Position numbers and translations under genes: made by a program. A DNA stretch of 64,000 nucleotides from Desulfocarbo sp964620595 (GTDB taxonomy: Bacteria; Desulfobacterota; Desulfarculia; Desulfarculales; Desulfarculaceae), in the NCBI GenBank assembly GCA_964620595.1, contig CAZUHP010000012.1, positions 11,221 to 75,220 of the forward strand. Direction: 5' to 3'. Within the stretch, counting starts at the first letter, position 1. Every line of letters starts with the position of its first letter. Of the stretch, positions 1-9,567 are shown piece after piece. The notes below the pieces were generated by a model. That model worked only from the letters and a program-made list of their open reading frames with translations. It ran no database searches and was not told where the DNA came from.

Positions 1-1126
1 CCAGGGTGTCCACCAGGCCCACCTTGGCTCCCTCCACCTGCCGGTCGCCGCACTCGCCCCTGAGCTGCTTGACTATCTCGTAGACCTGGGCGGTGCCGGT
101 GGCCCCGATGGGGTGGCCCTTGGCCTTGAGCCCGCCCGAGGGGTTGACCGTGACCTTGGTGCCGCCCAGGGCGGTTTCGCCCTCGCTGGCCGCGGGATAG
201 GCCCGGCCGAACTCGTAGAAGCCCAGGGCCTCCAGGGCCAATATCTCGGCGATGGTGAAACAGTCGTGCAGCTCCACCACGTCTACCTCCGCCGGGGTGA
301 GACCGGCCTGCTGATAGGCCTGTCCCACGGAGGACACCCGGGCCTGGACCACGGTCAGGTCCTTCTGCAGGTACAAAGCCCCGCGGGAGGCCTGGCCCAG
401 CCCCGCCACCCACACCGGCTTTTCGGCCAGGTCCTTCACCTTGCCCGCCTCGGCCACCACCACGGCCGAGGCTCCGTCGCTGAAGGGGCAGCAGTCGAAG
501 AGTTGCAGGGGATCGGCCACCATGATGCCCTCCAGCACGGTCTCGGCGGTGATCTCCTTCTGGAAATGGGCGTGGGGGTTCAGGCAGCCATGGCGGTGGT
601 TCTTGACCGCCACCGCGGCCATGTGCCGCTTCAGCTCGCCCAGCTCCACGCCGTACTTGGCGGCGTACTGGTGGGCGGCCATGGCGAACACGCCGGGGAA
701 GGTGATGCCCGAAGGCCCCTCGTAATAGGCGTCAGAGGCCATGGCAAAGGCCCGGGTGGCCAGGGGGGTGCCCAGCTTGGCGGCGCGCTCGGTTCCGCCC
801 ACCAGCACCACGTCATACACGCCGGCGGCCACCAACAGGACCGCGTGGCGAAAGGCCACGGTGGCGGTGGCGCAGGCCGATTCGAAGCGGGTGGCCGGGG
901 CGTTCACCGGCAAGGCCAGCTCCGCCGCGGCGAACGGCGCCATGTGCAGTTGCGCCTCCTCGAAGTCGCCCAGGCAATTGCCGAAGAACAGGGCCTCCAT
1001 GTCGCCCGGCTCCAGGCCGGAGGCAGCGATGGCCTCCAGGGCGGCCTCGCAGAACATCTCTAGGTTGGTCTGGTCCGAGACGCCGAACTTGGTCATTCCC
1101 ACGCCGAGGATGCCTACTTGTCGCAT
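1..1126 (-). CDS. Thiolase-family / lipid-transfer-type acyl-CoA acyltransferase (3' end cut by window edge)
   Basis: The reading frame is open from the ATG at 1126 to the window edge, giving 375 residues without the C-terminus. The nucleophile is probably Cys85 in ESACATATVAF. A glycine-rich NPSGGLKAKGHPIGATGTAQ block carries the family His, and HDCFTIAEILALEALGF is typical of SCP-x/lipid-transfer thiolases rather than biosynthetic acetoacetyl-CoA thiolases. Such enzymes act in the cytoplasm on C-C cleavage or condensation of acyl-CoAs, often branched or aromatic-derived. It lies 59 nt behind the acyl-CoA ligase on the same strand, so the two probably form one unit with the TetR gene. The exact substrate is unknown; the family call is firm. 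Confidence 0.85.
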   Translation of the reverse strand, partial: MRQVGILGVGMTKFGVSDQTNLEMFCEAALEAIAASGLEPGDMEALFFGNCLGDFEEAQLHMAPFAAAELALPVNAPATRFESACATATVAFRHAVLLVAAGVYDVVLVGGTERAAKLGTPLATRAFAMASDAYYEGPSGITFPGVFAMAAHQYAAKYGVELGELKRHMAAVAVKNHRHGCLNPHAHFQKEITAETVLEGIMVADPLQLFDCCPFSDGASAVVVAEAGKVKDLAEKPVWVAGLGQASRGALYLQKDLTVVQARVSSVGQAYQQAGLTPAEVDVVELHDCFTIAEILALEALGFYEFGRAYPAASEGETALGGTKVTVNPSGGLKAKGHPIGATGTAQVYEIVKQLRGECGDRQVEGAKVGLVDTL

Positions 1127-1150
1127 GATATCTCCCAGGTTGATTACAGG

Positions 1151-1176
1151 GCCGGCCTCCCGCCGGGGAGGCCGGC
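1151..1176 (-). other. Perfect 10-bp inverted repeat between ligase and thiolase genes
   Basis: The arms GCCGGCCTCC (1151-1160) and GGAGGCCGGC (1167-1176) are separated by six bases. There is no T-run on either side, so it is more likely an mRNA-stabilising or processing hairpin in the ligase-thiolase transcript than a terminator. This reading is inference. Confidence 0.4.
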
Positions 1177-1185
1177 GGATATGCC

Positions 1186-2844
1186 TTAGTCCTTGGCCAG
1201 CTTCTGCTTCAGGTCCTCGCGCAGCTCGTTCTTGAGGATCTTGCCCACCGCGGAGCGGGGGAGCGCCTCCACTGTCTCGAGCCGCTCGGGGTGCTTGTAG
1301 ACCGCCACGCCCTGCTCGGTCATGAAGCGGCAGATGTCCTCCAGGGTGACGGTCTTGCCTTCAGCGGGAACCAGGTACACGCAGGTGCGCTCGCCCAGGT
1401 TCTCGTCGGGCATGCCCACCGCCGCGGCGTCGGCCACGTCCGGGTGGGCCAGGAGCACGTTCTCCACCTCCTGGGCGCTGATGTTGTAGCCGCCGCGGAT
1501 GATGATGTCCTTGGCGCGATCAAAGAACTTGAGATAGCGGTCGCCCTTGAGCTGGAACAGGTCGCCGGTGCGGATGTAGCCCTCGGAGTCAAAGGCCTTC
1601 TCGTTCAAGTCCGGCCGCTTGAAGTAGCCGGGGATGACGTTGGGACCGCGATAGAGCAGCTCGCCCACCTCGTCTTCGCCGGTGAGTTCCGAGCCGGAGC
1701 CGTCCACTATCTTGGTGCTTATGAACTTGGTCATCTCCACCGACCACTCCACCCCCGGGGTGCCGTAGCGCGGCAGGTGGTCCACCCGCAGTTCCATGTC
1801 CGGCACGTCCTTGACGCCGGAGACGATGGCCGTGCCCTCGTTCTGGCCCCAGATGTTGCCGATCTCGATGTCCCACCGCTTCTTGAATTCCTGGAGGGAC
1901 CACAAGGAAGGCGGCGCAGAGCCGACCGTGATGGAGCGGATGAAGCTGAGGTCCACCTCCTGGAGCTGGGGATGCTTGAGCATCAGGTTGATCACGGCCG
2001 GCACCAAGAGGGTCCACTGGATGCGCTCCTTGATCATCTGTTGCAGGAGCACCGCCGGCTCGAAGGGATGGTGCAACACCAGGGTCCCACCGAACAAGAG
2101 CCAGGGCACGAACACCGTGCCTACCGAGGCCATGTTCACCAGGGGGCCGGCGGTGAGGGCCACGTCGCCGTACTGGGCCCCGCCGGCCTGGGTCAAGGTG
2201 GATTGGCAGCGCCAGTTGTTGTGGCTGAGCGGGCAGCCCTTGGGCTGGGCCTCGGTGCCGGAGGTCCAGCACAGGGTGAAGATGTCGTTCGCCTCCAGGG
2301 GCACCTGGTCCAGCTTGGGGTCCTTGTCCCCCGCGATCATGCCCGCCAGGTCCTGGTATGACCAGACGTTCTTGAGCCCCTCCACCTTGGCGGCCACCTC
2401 GCGGGCCATGGCCAGGTGCCCGAAGCCGTGGAAATCCTCTACCGTGATGAAGGCCTTGGCCCCGGTGTGCTCGGCCACGTAGGTGGCCTCCTTGGCCCGC
2501 CACTGCATGGGCATGGGAGTGATTATGCCGCCCGCCCTGGCCACGGCCAGGTACAACATGGCCAGCTCCCAGCAGTTGGGCATCTGCACCATGACGAAGT
2601 CGTCCTTCTCGATGCCCTCGGCCATGAGCGCCGAGGCAGTGGCCTCCACCGCCCGGGCCATCTCCTGGTAGGAGACGCGGGCGGGCGGAACGCCCAGCAG
2701 GTCCTCCTTGTTGTAAGGGTCCACCACCGCGGTGCGCTCCGGCATCTTTTGGACATAGCCGTAAAAGTCGTCCAAAAGAGTCTTGGTGCCCCAGCAGCCC
2801 TTGCCGGTCCACTCCTCGATCGCCTCTCGTGACGCCAAGATCAT
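1186..2844 (-). CDS. AMP-dependent acyl-CoA synthetase/ligase
   Basis: A 552-residue ANL-superfamily adenylate-forming enzyme that activates a carboxylic acid to an acyl-AMP and then an acyl-CoA. The phosphate-binding loop TSGTEAQPKG is at residues 194-203. RTGDL and DRAKDIIIRGGYNISAQEVE follow, and the C-terminal catalytic lysine lies near residue 535 in AVGKILKNEL. The open frame continues upstream over the TetR gene, but the start is set by ATG 2844 preceded by AAGGGAGG at good spacing, and the N-terminus MILASREAIEEW is sensible. Variants of this subgroup act on cyclic or aromatic acids (cyclohexanecarboxylate- or 2,3-dihydroxybenzoate-ligase-like), but the substrate cannot be read from sequence. 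It sits downstream of the TetR regulator. Confidence 0.9.
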   Translation of the reverse strand: MILASREAIEEWTGKGCWGTKTLLDDFYGYVQKMPERTAVVDPYNKEDLLGVPPARVSYQEMARAVEATASALMAEGIEKDDFVMVQMPNCWELAMLYLAVARAGGIITPMPMQWRAKEATYVAEHTGAKAFITVEDFHGFGHLAMAREVAAKVEGLKNVWSYQDLAGMIAGDKDPKLDQVPLEANDIFTLCWTSGTEAQPKGCPLSHNNWRCQSTLTQAGGAQYGDVALTAGPLVNMASVGTVFVPWLLFGGTLVLHHPFEPAVLLQQMIKERIQWTLLVPAVINLMLKHPQLQEVDLSFIRSITVGSAPPSLWSLQEFKKRWDIEIGNIWGQNEGTAIVSGVKDVPDMELRVDHLPRYGTPGVEWSVEMTKFISTKIVDGSGSELTGEDEVGELLYRGPNVIPGYFKRPDLNEKAFDSEGYIRTGDLFQLKGDRYLKFFDRAKDIIIRGGYNISAQEVENVLLAHPDVADAAAVGMPDENLGERTCVYLVPAEGKTVTLEDICRFMTEQGVAVYKHPERLETVEALPRSAVGKILKNELREDLKQKLAKD

Positions 2845-2966
2845 CAGATCCCTCCCTTTCAAGAGCGGCTCCTGGTGTGCCCGGCCCAGGGCGCCCCCTC
2901 CGCCCAGCAGCCCGGGCCCCCCTGACTTCCCTCCCCTTGGCCGTTCCGCCTCCGTGCTCGTGGCGG

Positions 2967-3605
2967 TCAGCCCTTTTTCGCTATGATTCCGTCTGCCATC
3001 AATTTCATGGCGGTTTCCCAGGTCTGTTTCAGGTAGGCCTTTTCCTGGTTGAAGAAGCGCTTGCTCTCCTCCCAAAGCACCATTCCGGTGAACAGCGCCC
3101 ACACCGAGTCGGCCAAGGCCATGGGGTGATGATCCTGGAACACGCCTTGGGCCATGCCCTCGGCAAAGATGCCGGCCAGGCCGCGGATGGCGCTGCCGGC
3201 CAGGGAATTGAGCTGCTCTATCAGCTCCGGGGACATGTACTGGCCGCCCCTGCTGGCCTGCAGGTGAAACAGGTTCATCAGGACCGCGGGGTCGAACTCG
3301 TAGACCTCGTACATGACCTGGGGAAGCTGCCGCAGCTTTTCCAGGGGCGTCAGGTCCTGGCGGGCGCGCAACCCCTGGAACTTGTCCTCGATGAATTGCA
3401 GCAGGCTGATGATCAGGCTGGTGTAAAGCTCGTGCTTGTTCTTGAAGTAGAGGTACAGGGTCGCCGGACTGTAGTCTGCCTTTTCGGCGATCTCCTCCAT
3501 GGTCGCCCCCTGGAAGCCCTTGGCGGCGAACACCGTGCGGGCCGCGGCCATGATCTCCCGGCGCCGCCGTTCTTTTTCTCTTTTTTTCCTGGCTTGCGAA
3601 GCCAT
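2967..3605 (-). CDS. TetR/AcrR-family transcriptional regulator
   Basis: A 212-residue one-domain repressor. The N-terminal helix-turn-helix spans about residues 15-65, with the hallmark ATMEEIAEKADYSPATLYLYF followed by KNKHELY. The C-terminal ligand domain is diverse. It is the first gene of a minus-strand set with the acyl-CoA ligase (gap 122 nt) and a thiolase, so it probably senses an acyl-CoA or fatty acid and controls this set and itself; that role is inference. A sigma-70-like promoter and an imperfect dyad lie directly upstream. Confidence 0.9.
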   Translation of the reverse strand: MASQARKKREKERRRREIMAAARTVFAAKGFQGATMEEIAEKADYSPATLYLYFKNKHELYTSLIISLLQFIEDKFQGLRARQDLTPLEKLRQLPQVMYEVYEFDPAVLMNLFHLQASRGGQYMSPELIEQLNSLAGSAIRGLAGIFAEGMAQGVFQDHHPMALADSVWALFTGMVLWEESKRFFNQEKAYLKQTWETAMKLMADGIIAKKG

Positions 3606-3637
3606 GGCCCCTCCCGCGGCTGGCCGCGCCGCTGTTT

Positions 3638-3654
3638 ACTAAATGTGATTCAGT
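3638..3654. promoter_or_regulatory. Candidate TetR operator dyad
   Basis: ACTAAATGTGATTCAGT is an imperfect palindrome, with six of seven positions matching between half-sites ACTAAAT and ATTCAGT. It lies 33 nt upstream of the TetR start and just downstream of the predicted -10, where an autorepressor would bind. No binding data exist here. Confidence 0.35.
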
Positions 3655-3670
3655 TTTATGATGCTCTTTC

Positions 3671-3697
3671 ATTATAACGAACGCCGGTCAGTGTCAA
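3671..3697 (-). promoter_or_regulatory. Sigma-70-type promoter of the TetR-ligase-thiolase unit
   Basis: Read on the minus strand, TTGACA (3697-3692) and TATAAT (3676-3671) are both perfect consensus hexamers, but they are only 15 bp apart, shorter than the usual 16-18. The element sits about 65 nt upstream of the TetR ATG in an AT-richer patch. The short spacer may make it weak or regulator-dependent. Confidence 0.55.
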
Positions 3698-3739
3698 CCA
3701 AAAACCTGGCCGCCCGCAGGCAATGGAACCCGCCGCCCA

Positions 3740-3770
3740 AAAAGAAAAGCCGCCCGCAAAGCGGGCGGCT
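3740..3770 (-). terminator. Rho-independent terminator after the acetyl-CoA acetyltransferase gene
   Basis: A perfect 10-bp stem (AGCCGCCCGC at 3748-3757 with GCGGGCGGCT at 3761-3770, loop AAA) is followed on the minus strand by a T-rich tract opposite 3740-3747. It lies about 35 nt beyond the stop of the 394-residue thiolase gene and insulates it from the TetR unit. Confidence 0.85.
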
Positions 3771-3805
3771 CGCCGGGAACCGGCTATCAGTCTACTTCTG
3801 TATGC

Positions 3806-4990
3806 CTACTTCCTCTCCAGGATCATGGCCGCGCCTTGGCCGCCGCCGATGCACAGGGTGGCCAGGCCCAGCTTCTTGTCCCGGGCCATCATGGCATAGA
3901 GCAGGGTGGTGAGGATGCGGGCGCCGGAGCAGCCGATGGGGTGGCCCAGGGCAATGGCGCCGCCGTTGACGTTGGTGATGTCGCGGTTCAGCCCGAGTTC
4001 CTTGATCACGGCCAGGGCCTGGGCCGCGAAGGCCTCGTTGGCCTCGATGATCTCCAGGTCGTCCACGGCAAGGCCGGCCTTCTTCAGGGCCGAACGGGTG
4101 GCCTCGATGGGCCCCAGGCCCATGACCGAGGGGTCCACCCCGCCCCAGCCATAGGAGCGGATGTAGGCCAGGGGCTTGCACTTGAGCTCCTCGGCCTTTT
4201 CGGCGCTCATCACCACCAGGGCGGCGGCGCCGTCGTTGATGCCGCTGGCATTGCCCGCGGTGACGGTGCCGCCCTTCTTGAAGGCGGGCGGCAGCTTGGC
4301 CAGGGCCTCCAGGGTGGTGCCGAAGCGGGGGTGCTCGTCGGTGTCGAACACCTTGGGGTCGCCCTTGCGCTGGGGCACCGAGACCGGCACGATCTCGTCG
4401 GCAAAGCGGCCTTCCTTGATGGCGGCTTCGGCCTTGGTCTGGGACTCGAAGGCCAGTTGGTCCTGCTCCTCGCGGCTGATGCCGAACTGCTCGGCCACGT
4501 TCTCGGCGGTGATGCCCATGTGGTAGCCGTTGAAGATGTCCCACAGGCCGTCGTGGATCATGCCGTCCACCAGGCTGCCGTTGTTCATGCGCTGGCCCCA
4601 GCGGGCGCCGGGCACCAGGTAGGGCGCTTGGCTCATGTTCTCGGTGCCGCCGGCCACCACCACCTCGGAGTCGCCGCACTTCACCGCCTGGGCGGCCAGC
4701 ATCACGCTCTTGAGGCCCGAGGCGCAGACCTTGTTGATGGTAAAGGCATTGGAGGACACCGGGATCCCGGAGTGTATCTGCACCTGGCGGGCCACGTTCT
4801 GGCCCAGGCCGGCGCCCAGCACGTTGCCGTAGATCACCTCGTCCACCGCCTCCGGCGCCACGCCCGCGCGCTTGAGGGCCTCCTTGACCGCCACCACGCC
4901 CAAATCAACGGCCGAGGTACCCACGAAACAGCCGCCGAAACGACCCACCGGAGTGCGCGCCGCGCTTACGATCACTACTTCGTTGCTCAT
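3806..4990 (-). CDS. Acetyl-CoA acetyltransferase (thiolase), copy 1
   Basis: A full-length 394-residue thiolase that interconverts two acetyl-CoA and acetoacetyl-CoA, or cleaves longer 3-ketoacyl-CoA. All three catalytic elements are present: nucleophilic Cys89 in NKVCASGLK, His350 in GHPIGCSGAR and Cys380 in CIGGGQG. Length and spacing match classical biosynthetic tetramers such as PhaA/AtoB. It follows the second thiolase by 118 nt on the same strand and ends at a strong terminator, so it closes the operon led by the WYL-type regulator. Degradative and biosynthetic direction cannot be separated by sequence. Confidence 0.93.
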   Translation of the reverse strand: MSNEVVIVSAARTPVGRFGGCFVGTSAVDLGVVAVKEALKRAGVAPEAVDEVIYGNVLGAGLGQNVARQVQIHSGIPVSSNAFTINKVCASGLKSVMLAAQAVKCGDSEVVVAGGTENMSQAPYLVPGARWGQRMNNGSLVDGMIHDGLWDIFNGYHMGITAENVAEQFGISREEQDQLAFESQTKAEAAIKEGRFADEIVPVSVPQRKGDPKVFDTDEHPRFGTTLEALAKLPPAFKKGGTVTAGNASGINDGAAALVVMSAEKAEELKCKPLAYIRSYGWGGVDPSVMGLGPIEATRSALKKAGLAVDDLEIIEANEAFAAQALAVIKELGLNRDITNVNGGAIALGHPIGCSGARILTTLLYAMMARDKKLGLATLCIGGGQGAAMILERK

Positions 4991-5108
4991 AACTTATGAC
5001 TCCTCTCTATCGCCCTCTTATAGCCTCGTATGATTCAGGCGGTACCAGCTCAGGCTCCACGATTGGCCAAAGAAGCCGCCTCTAGCAAACCTAGTTGGTC
5101 AAAGATCT

Positions 5109-6287
<1,179 letters not shown>

Positions 6288-6344
6288 TGGTTTGCCCTTT
6301 TTCGCAAAGCCCGGAGACAGGGCCCCGGGGTTGTTGCCCGAGGG

Positions 6345-7037
6345 TCAGTCCCCGGGCGAGTAGAACGGCGTGGTGATCACCCGGCGCACCCGGCTGAGCG
6401 CCACCAAGCCGGTGCCGCCGCCCTCCAGGCCGGCGGCCTCCAGAAACAAGTTGCCCTCCCGCAAGAGCAGCCGCTTGGGGTCCACGGTCAGCCGGCGGGC
6501 GCCCCCCGTCGCCCCCCCCGTCGCGCCCCCCGTCGGCCCCCTTCCGCCAGCGCCCGGCGGCCCCTCCAGCTCCAGCACCACCCGCCGGTGCTCGCTGATG
6601 GCCGGCTGCAAGGCGTAGAGCACCTCGGGCCGGCAATGGAAGCCATCGGCCACCACCACCCGGTCCAAGGCGTCGGAAAAGGTGTCCTTGACCGGCTCGG
6701 GCAGGCTGGCCACCAGGTTCTTGAGCCCGGTGAGCGCGCCCAGGGCCAGGGCGAAGTCGTTGAGCTGGGTAAGCTCGCGCACCGCCAGGACCAGGGCGAA
6801 CAGGTCGGCCAGGCTCAGGCCCGAGACGCTGAAGGTCAGCTCCTTGTCCAGCACAAAGCCCGGCAGGCGGCGCGAGAAGTGAAACGCAAAGCCCATTTCG
6901 GCCAGGGTTTCGCGGTCCTTGTAGAACTGGCGGCGGGAAATATTCAGCCGCCGGCACATCTCGTTGGGATCGCGCCGGGGATGGGCCTTGATCTCGCAGA
7001 TTATTCCCATTAGCCGCGCCAGCCGCCGGCTGTTCAT
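6345..7037 (-). CDS. HTH / WYL-like transcriptional regulator with in-frame glycine-rich repeat
   Basis: A 230-residue protein with an N-terminal winged helix (LNISRRQFYKDRETLAEMGF, DeoR/HTH_11-like). The C-terminal stretch PKRLLLREGNLFLEAAG resembles a WYL ligand-binding domain. The ATG at 7037 is preceded by GGGAGAGG; a TTG 12 nt upstream is less likely. Residues about 163-180 are a low-complexity GGAT repeat, encoded by the G-rich tandem repeat found elsewhere in the window and inserted in the C-terminal domain. It is divergent from the UPF0280 gene and heads the two thiolase genes, so control of them is plausible but unproven. Confidence 0.75.
   Translation of the reverse strand: MNSRRLARLMGIICEIKAHPRRDPNEMCRRLNISRRQFYKDRETLAEMGFAFHFSRRLPGFVLDKELTFSVSGLSLADLFALVLAVRELTQLNDFALALGALTGLKNLVASLPEPVKDTFSDALDRVVVADGFHCRPEVLYALQPAISEHRRVVLELEGPPGAGGRGPTGGATGGATGGARRLTVDPKRLLLREGNLFLEAAGLEGGGTGLVALSRVRRVITTPFYSPGD
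6500..6543 (-). repeat. G-rich tandem repeat, in-frame copy in the WYL-type regulator
   Basis: On the coding (minus) strand this reads as GGGGGGCGCGAC-like 12-nt units, giving Gly-Gly-Ala-Thr repeats. The G-rich strand is the mRNA strand. The period is a multiple of three, so the frame is kept. Confidence 0.8.
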
Positions 7038-7169
7038 GGCCTCTCCCAAGGGGTAAAGAAATTCCCTTACTCATAGCCGAAAAAGCGGGGGTTAGTCAAG
7101 AAAACCGGGAAAGGGACCCGAGGCCAACAGGCAAGCCTTATAGCGGGGTTAGGCTGCCTGGCCGCGTCG

Positions 7170-7198
7170 TTGACACGTGTAGGCCCCTGGGTTATAAG
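7170..7198 (+). promoter_or_regulatory. Sigma-70 promoter for the UPF0280/phosphodiesterase unit
   Basis: TTGACA (7170-7175), an exact 17-bp spacer and TATAAG (7193-7198, five of six). Transcription would begin near 7205. The longest open frame starts inside the -35 box, so the real start codon must lie downstream. Confidence 0.75.
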
Positions 7199-7262
7199 GG
7201 TGAAACGCTCCGCTGCCCGCCGCCGGGGCGGCGTTTTCCTGGCTCTGGTGAGGGAAGTGGTT

Positions 7263-8000
7263 TTGACTGGCTACGAGGAGAGGCACTACCGCGGACAGTG
7301 CCAGAGCCGCGGGCTGGTCTCCTTCACCGCCCGGGTCAAGGAGACCGACCTGTGGATCGCCGCGGAGCGCGACCTGGCGGGAGAGGCGGTGGAGTCCGTG
7401 CTGCGCCACCGCCGGGGACTGGAGATCTACATCCAGGGCCATCCCGGTTTCCTGGAGGCCCTGGAGCCCTGGCCGGACGACCCCCTGGCCCCGCCCCTGG
7501 TGCGGGCCTTGATAGCCGCCGGCCGGGCCGCGGGGGTGGGCCCCATGGCCGGGGTGGCCGGGGCCATCGCTCAGGCGGTGGGCCAGGACCTTCTGGCTCT
7601 CAGCCAGCGGGTGGTGGTGGAAAATGGGGGAGACGTGTTCCTGGCCGCGGACCGGGATCTCACGGTAGCCCTGGAGGCGGGCAAGTCCCCCCTGTCGGGG
7701 CGCCTGGGCGTGGCGGTGGCGGCCGAAGAGCTGCCCTTGTGCGTGTGTACCAGCTCGGGCACGGTGGGCCATTCCCTGAGCCTGGGCCGGGCGGACGCGG
7801 CCACCGTGGCCGCGGCGGACGGCGCCCTGGCCGACGCGGTGGCCACTAGCCTGGGCAACCGGGTGGCTCAAAAGGGCGACCTGGCCCCGGCCCTGGAATG
7901 GGCGGCCACGGTGCCCGGCATAAAGGGCGCCCTGGTGGTCTTGGGCGACAAGCTGGCGGCCTGGGGAGACATCACCCTGGTGGATTTGCAAGAGGCATGA
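7263..8000 (+). CDS. UPF0280 family protein
   Basis: A 245-residue member of the conserved UPF0280 family (related in fold to ApbE-type proteins), function not established. The N-terminal YEERHYRG...VKETDLWI block is characteristic. Glycine-rich segments follow, including AAGVGPMAGVAGAIAQAVG, VENGGDVFLAA and CTSSGTVGHSLSLG. I chose TTG 7263 because AGGGAAG lies just upstream, the protein then begins right before the conserved block, and longer versions would run into the promoter. GTG 7248 is the alternative. The next gene begins 4 nt downstream, so the two are probably co-translated. Confidence 0.8.
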   Translation: MTGYEERHYRGQCQSRGLVSFTARVKETDLWIAAERDLAGEAVESVLRHRRGLEIYIQGHPGFLEALEPWPDDPLAPPLVRALIAAGRAAGVGPMAGVAGAIAQAVGQDLLALSQRVVVENGGDVFLAADRDLTVALEAGKSPLSGRLGVAVAAEELPLCVCTSSGTVGHSLSLGRADAATVAAADGALADAVATSLGNRVAQKGDLAPALEWAATVPGIKGALVVLGDKLAAWGDITLVDLQEA

Positions 8001-8004
8001 CCAG

Positions 8005-8481
8005 ATGACACGTATCGGCGTTATCTCGGACACCCACCTGCGCGGGCCGGACCAGGAACTGGCCCGCAGCGTGGCCCGGGCCCTGGGCCAGGTGGACATG
8101 ATCCTGCACGCCGGCGACCTGGTGAACCTGACGGTGCTGGACGCCCTGGAGGCGCCCCAGGTGTTGGCCGTGGCCGGCAACATGGACGATCACCTGGTCT
8201 GCCAGAGCCTCCCCACCAAGCGCGTCATAAAGGTGGAAGGCAAGCGCATCGGCCTGATCCACGGCTGGGGCCCGCCGGTGGGCCTGGCCGGCCGGGTGCT
8301 CAAGGAGTTCGAGGGCGTGGACTGCATCGTGTTCGGCCATTCCCACCGCCCGACCAACACGGTCAAAAACGGAGTGTTGCTCTTCAACCCCGGCTCCTAC
8401 GGCAAGGGATTCCTGGGCAGCGGCACGGTGGGCATCCTCACCGTGGACCAGCAGATCAAGGGCGAGATAATCAAGCTCTAG
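8005..8481 (+). CDS. YfcE/MJ0936-type metallophosphoesterase
   Basis: A compact 158-residue calcineurin-like phosphodiesterase. Metal-binding motifs appear in order: DTH (ISDTHLRG), GDL (LHAGDLVNL), GNMD (AVAGNMDDH), the histidine of LIHGW, and GHSH (VFGHSHRP), closed by NPGS. Family members are cytoplasmic, Mn2+-dependent and hydrolyse phosphodiesters in vitro; the natural substrate is uncertain. It lies 4 nt after the UPF0280 stop. Confidence 0.9.
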   Translation: MTRIGVISDTHLRGPDQELARSVARALGQVDMILHAGDLVNLTVLDALEAPQVLAVAGNMDDHLVCQSLPTKRVIKVEGKRIGLIHGWGPPVGLAGRVLKEFEGVDCIVFGHSHRPTNTVKNGVLLFNPGSYGKGFLGSGTVGILTVDQQIKGEIIKL

Positions 8482-8486
8482 CCGGC

Positions 8487-8552
8487 AACGGGCGGCGACG
8501 GGGGGCGGCGACGGGGGGGGCGACGGGGGGGACGGCGACGGGGGCGGGGCGG
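8487..8552 (+). repeat. G-rich tandem repeat, intergenic copy
   Basis: Repeated GGCGAC/GGGGGG units fill most of the gap between the phosphodiesterase and HIT genes. Both neighbours are on the plus strand, and so is the G-rich strand, so it would be transcribed as G-rich RNA able to form G-quadruplexes. Confidence 0.8.
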
Positions 8553-8594
8553 CGGCTGCTGCGGGGCTGGCTAGACATTGGAGTGGTTACGGCG

Positions 8595-9086
8595 ATGGAT
8601 ACTCTGTGGGCGCCCTGGCGCATGGAATACATCCTGGGTGAAGACAAGCCCAAGGGCTGCATCTTCTGTCTGGCCTGCGATGGCAAGGGGGCGGACGACC
8701 TGGTGCTGGGCGTGGGCGAGACCTGCCTGGTGATGATGAACAAGTTTCCCTACAACAACGGGCATCTGCTGGTGGCCCCGCGGCGCCACCTCCCCGACCT
8801 GAGCGGGCTCAGCGAAAAGGAACGCTGCGACCTGCTGCTCACGGTGGACAAGGCCATCGCGGCCCTCAAGGACCTGATGAACCCGGACGGCTTCAACGTG
8901 GGGCTCAACCTGGGCCGGGTGGCGGGCGCGGGCATCGAGGAGCACCTTCACTTCCACGTGGTGCCCCGCTGGTCCGGCGACACCAACTTCATGACCGTGT
9001 TCGCCGAGGTGCGCTCCATACCCGAGCACATCAAGGCCACCCACCAGAAGTTGAAGCCCTACTTCGCGGACATGGGCCGCTCCTAG
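8595..9086 (+). CDS. HIT-family nucleotide hydrolase/transferase (Ap4A phosphorylase-like)
   Basis: A 163-residue histidine-triad protein. The nucleotide-binding motif HLHFHVV is at residues 117-123. The N-terminus MDTLWAPWRMEYI and the CIFC pair (residues 22-25) are typical of the branch annotated as HIT/Ap4A phosphorylase. It likely hydrolyses or phosphorolyses dinucleoside polyphosphates or AMP conjugates in the cytoplasm. ATG 8595 is preferred to GTG 8583, since it gives the canonical N-terminus. A G-rich repeat lies upstream. Confidence 0.9.
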   Translation: MDTLWAPWRMEYILGEDKPKGCIFCLACDGKGADDLVLGVGETCLVMMNKFPYNNGHLLVAPRRHLPDLSGLSEKERCDLLLTVDKAIAALKDLMNPDGFNVGLNLGRVAGAGIEEHLHFHVVPRWSGDTNFMTVFAEVRSIPEHIKATHQKLKPYFADMGRS

Positions 9087-9096
9087 CGGGCCGAGG

Positions 9097-9126
9097 TTTA
9101 CAAACCCCCTGCGGACGGCTCATAAT
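9097..9126 (+). promoter_or_regulatory. Sigma-70 promoter for the lapA-lapB pair
   Basis: TTTACA (9097-9102), an 18-bp spacer and CATAAT (9121-9126). It lies directly after the HIT gene stop and about 75 nt before the LapA-like start, leaving room for a short leader. Confidence 0.6.
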
Positions 9127-9200
9127 CTACAACATGCGGCGCTTTCCGCCGCCCCAGCAACCACGACCGCTCCGGCGGTCCCGCATACCCGAGGAGGCCC

Positions 9201-9566
9201 ATGAGCTATCTCAAGGCGATAGTCATCTCGGCGGTGGTGGCCCTGGCCATTATCTTCATGGTCCAGAACATCGAGGCCTTGAGCCACCCCCTCTCCATCC
9301 GTCTGAACCTGTTCTTCGTCCAGTTCGAGACCACGCCTTACGCCACCTACATGGTGATCCTGCTGGCCTTCTTCGTGGGGCTTCTGGCAGCCAGCCTGCT
9401 GGGGCTTCTCGAACGCTTCCGCATGCGCAAGCGCCTGCGCGCCCAGCGCAAGGAGATCGAGCGCCTGAACCAGGAACTCAGCTCGCTGCGCAACATGCCC
9501 ATCACCGGCGAGCCCATACCCGGCGCGGAGGCGGTCGGCGAAGCAGAGGAGGAAGGAACCTCTTAG
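9201..9566 (+). CDS. LapA-domain (DUF1049) inner-membrane protein
   Basis: A 121-residue protein with two membrane segments (residues about 4-22 and 48-70), followed by a basic coiled-coil-like stretch (RMRKRLRAQRKEIERLNQEL) and an acidic tail. This is the LapA layout; in Enterobacteria LapA works with LapB in controlling lipopolysaccharide synthesis. The start has a strong GAGGAGG nearby. It is one base before the TPR/zinc-ribbon gene, reproducing the lapA-lapB pairing. Confidence 0.85.
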   Translation: MSYLKAIVISAVVALAIIFMVQNIEALSHPLSIRLNLFFVQFETTPYATYMVILLAFFVGLLAASLLGLLERFRMRKRLRAQRKEIERLNQELSSLRNMPITGEPIPGAEAVGEAEEEGTS

Positions 9567-9567
9567 C

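Noticed and set aside
2845..3672. N-terminal extension of the acyl-CoA ligase over the TetR gene
   Set aside because: Same frame stays open but lies over a clear TetR coding sequence; ATG 2844 has an ideal ribosome site.
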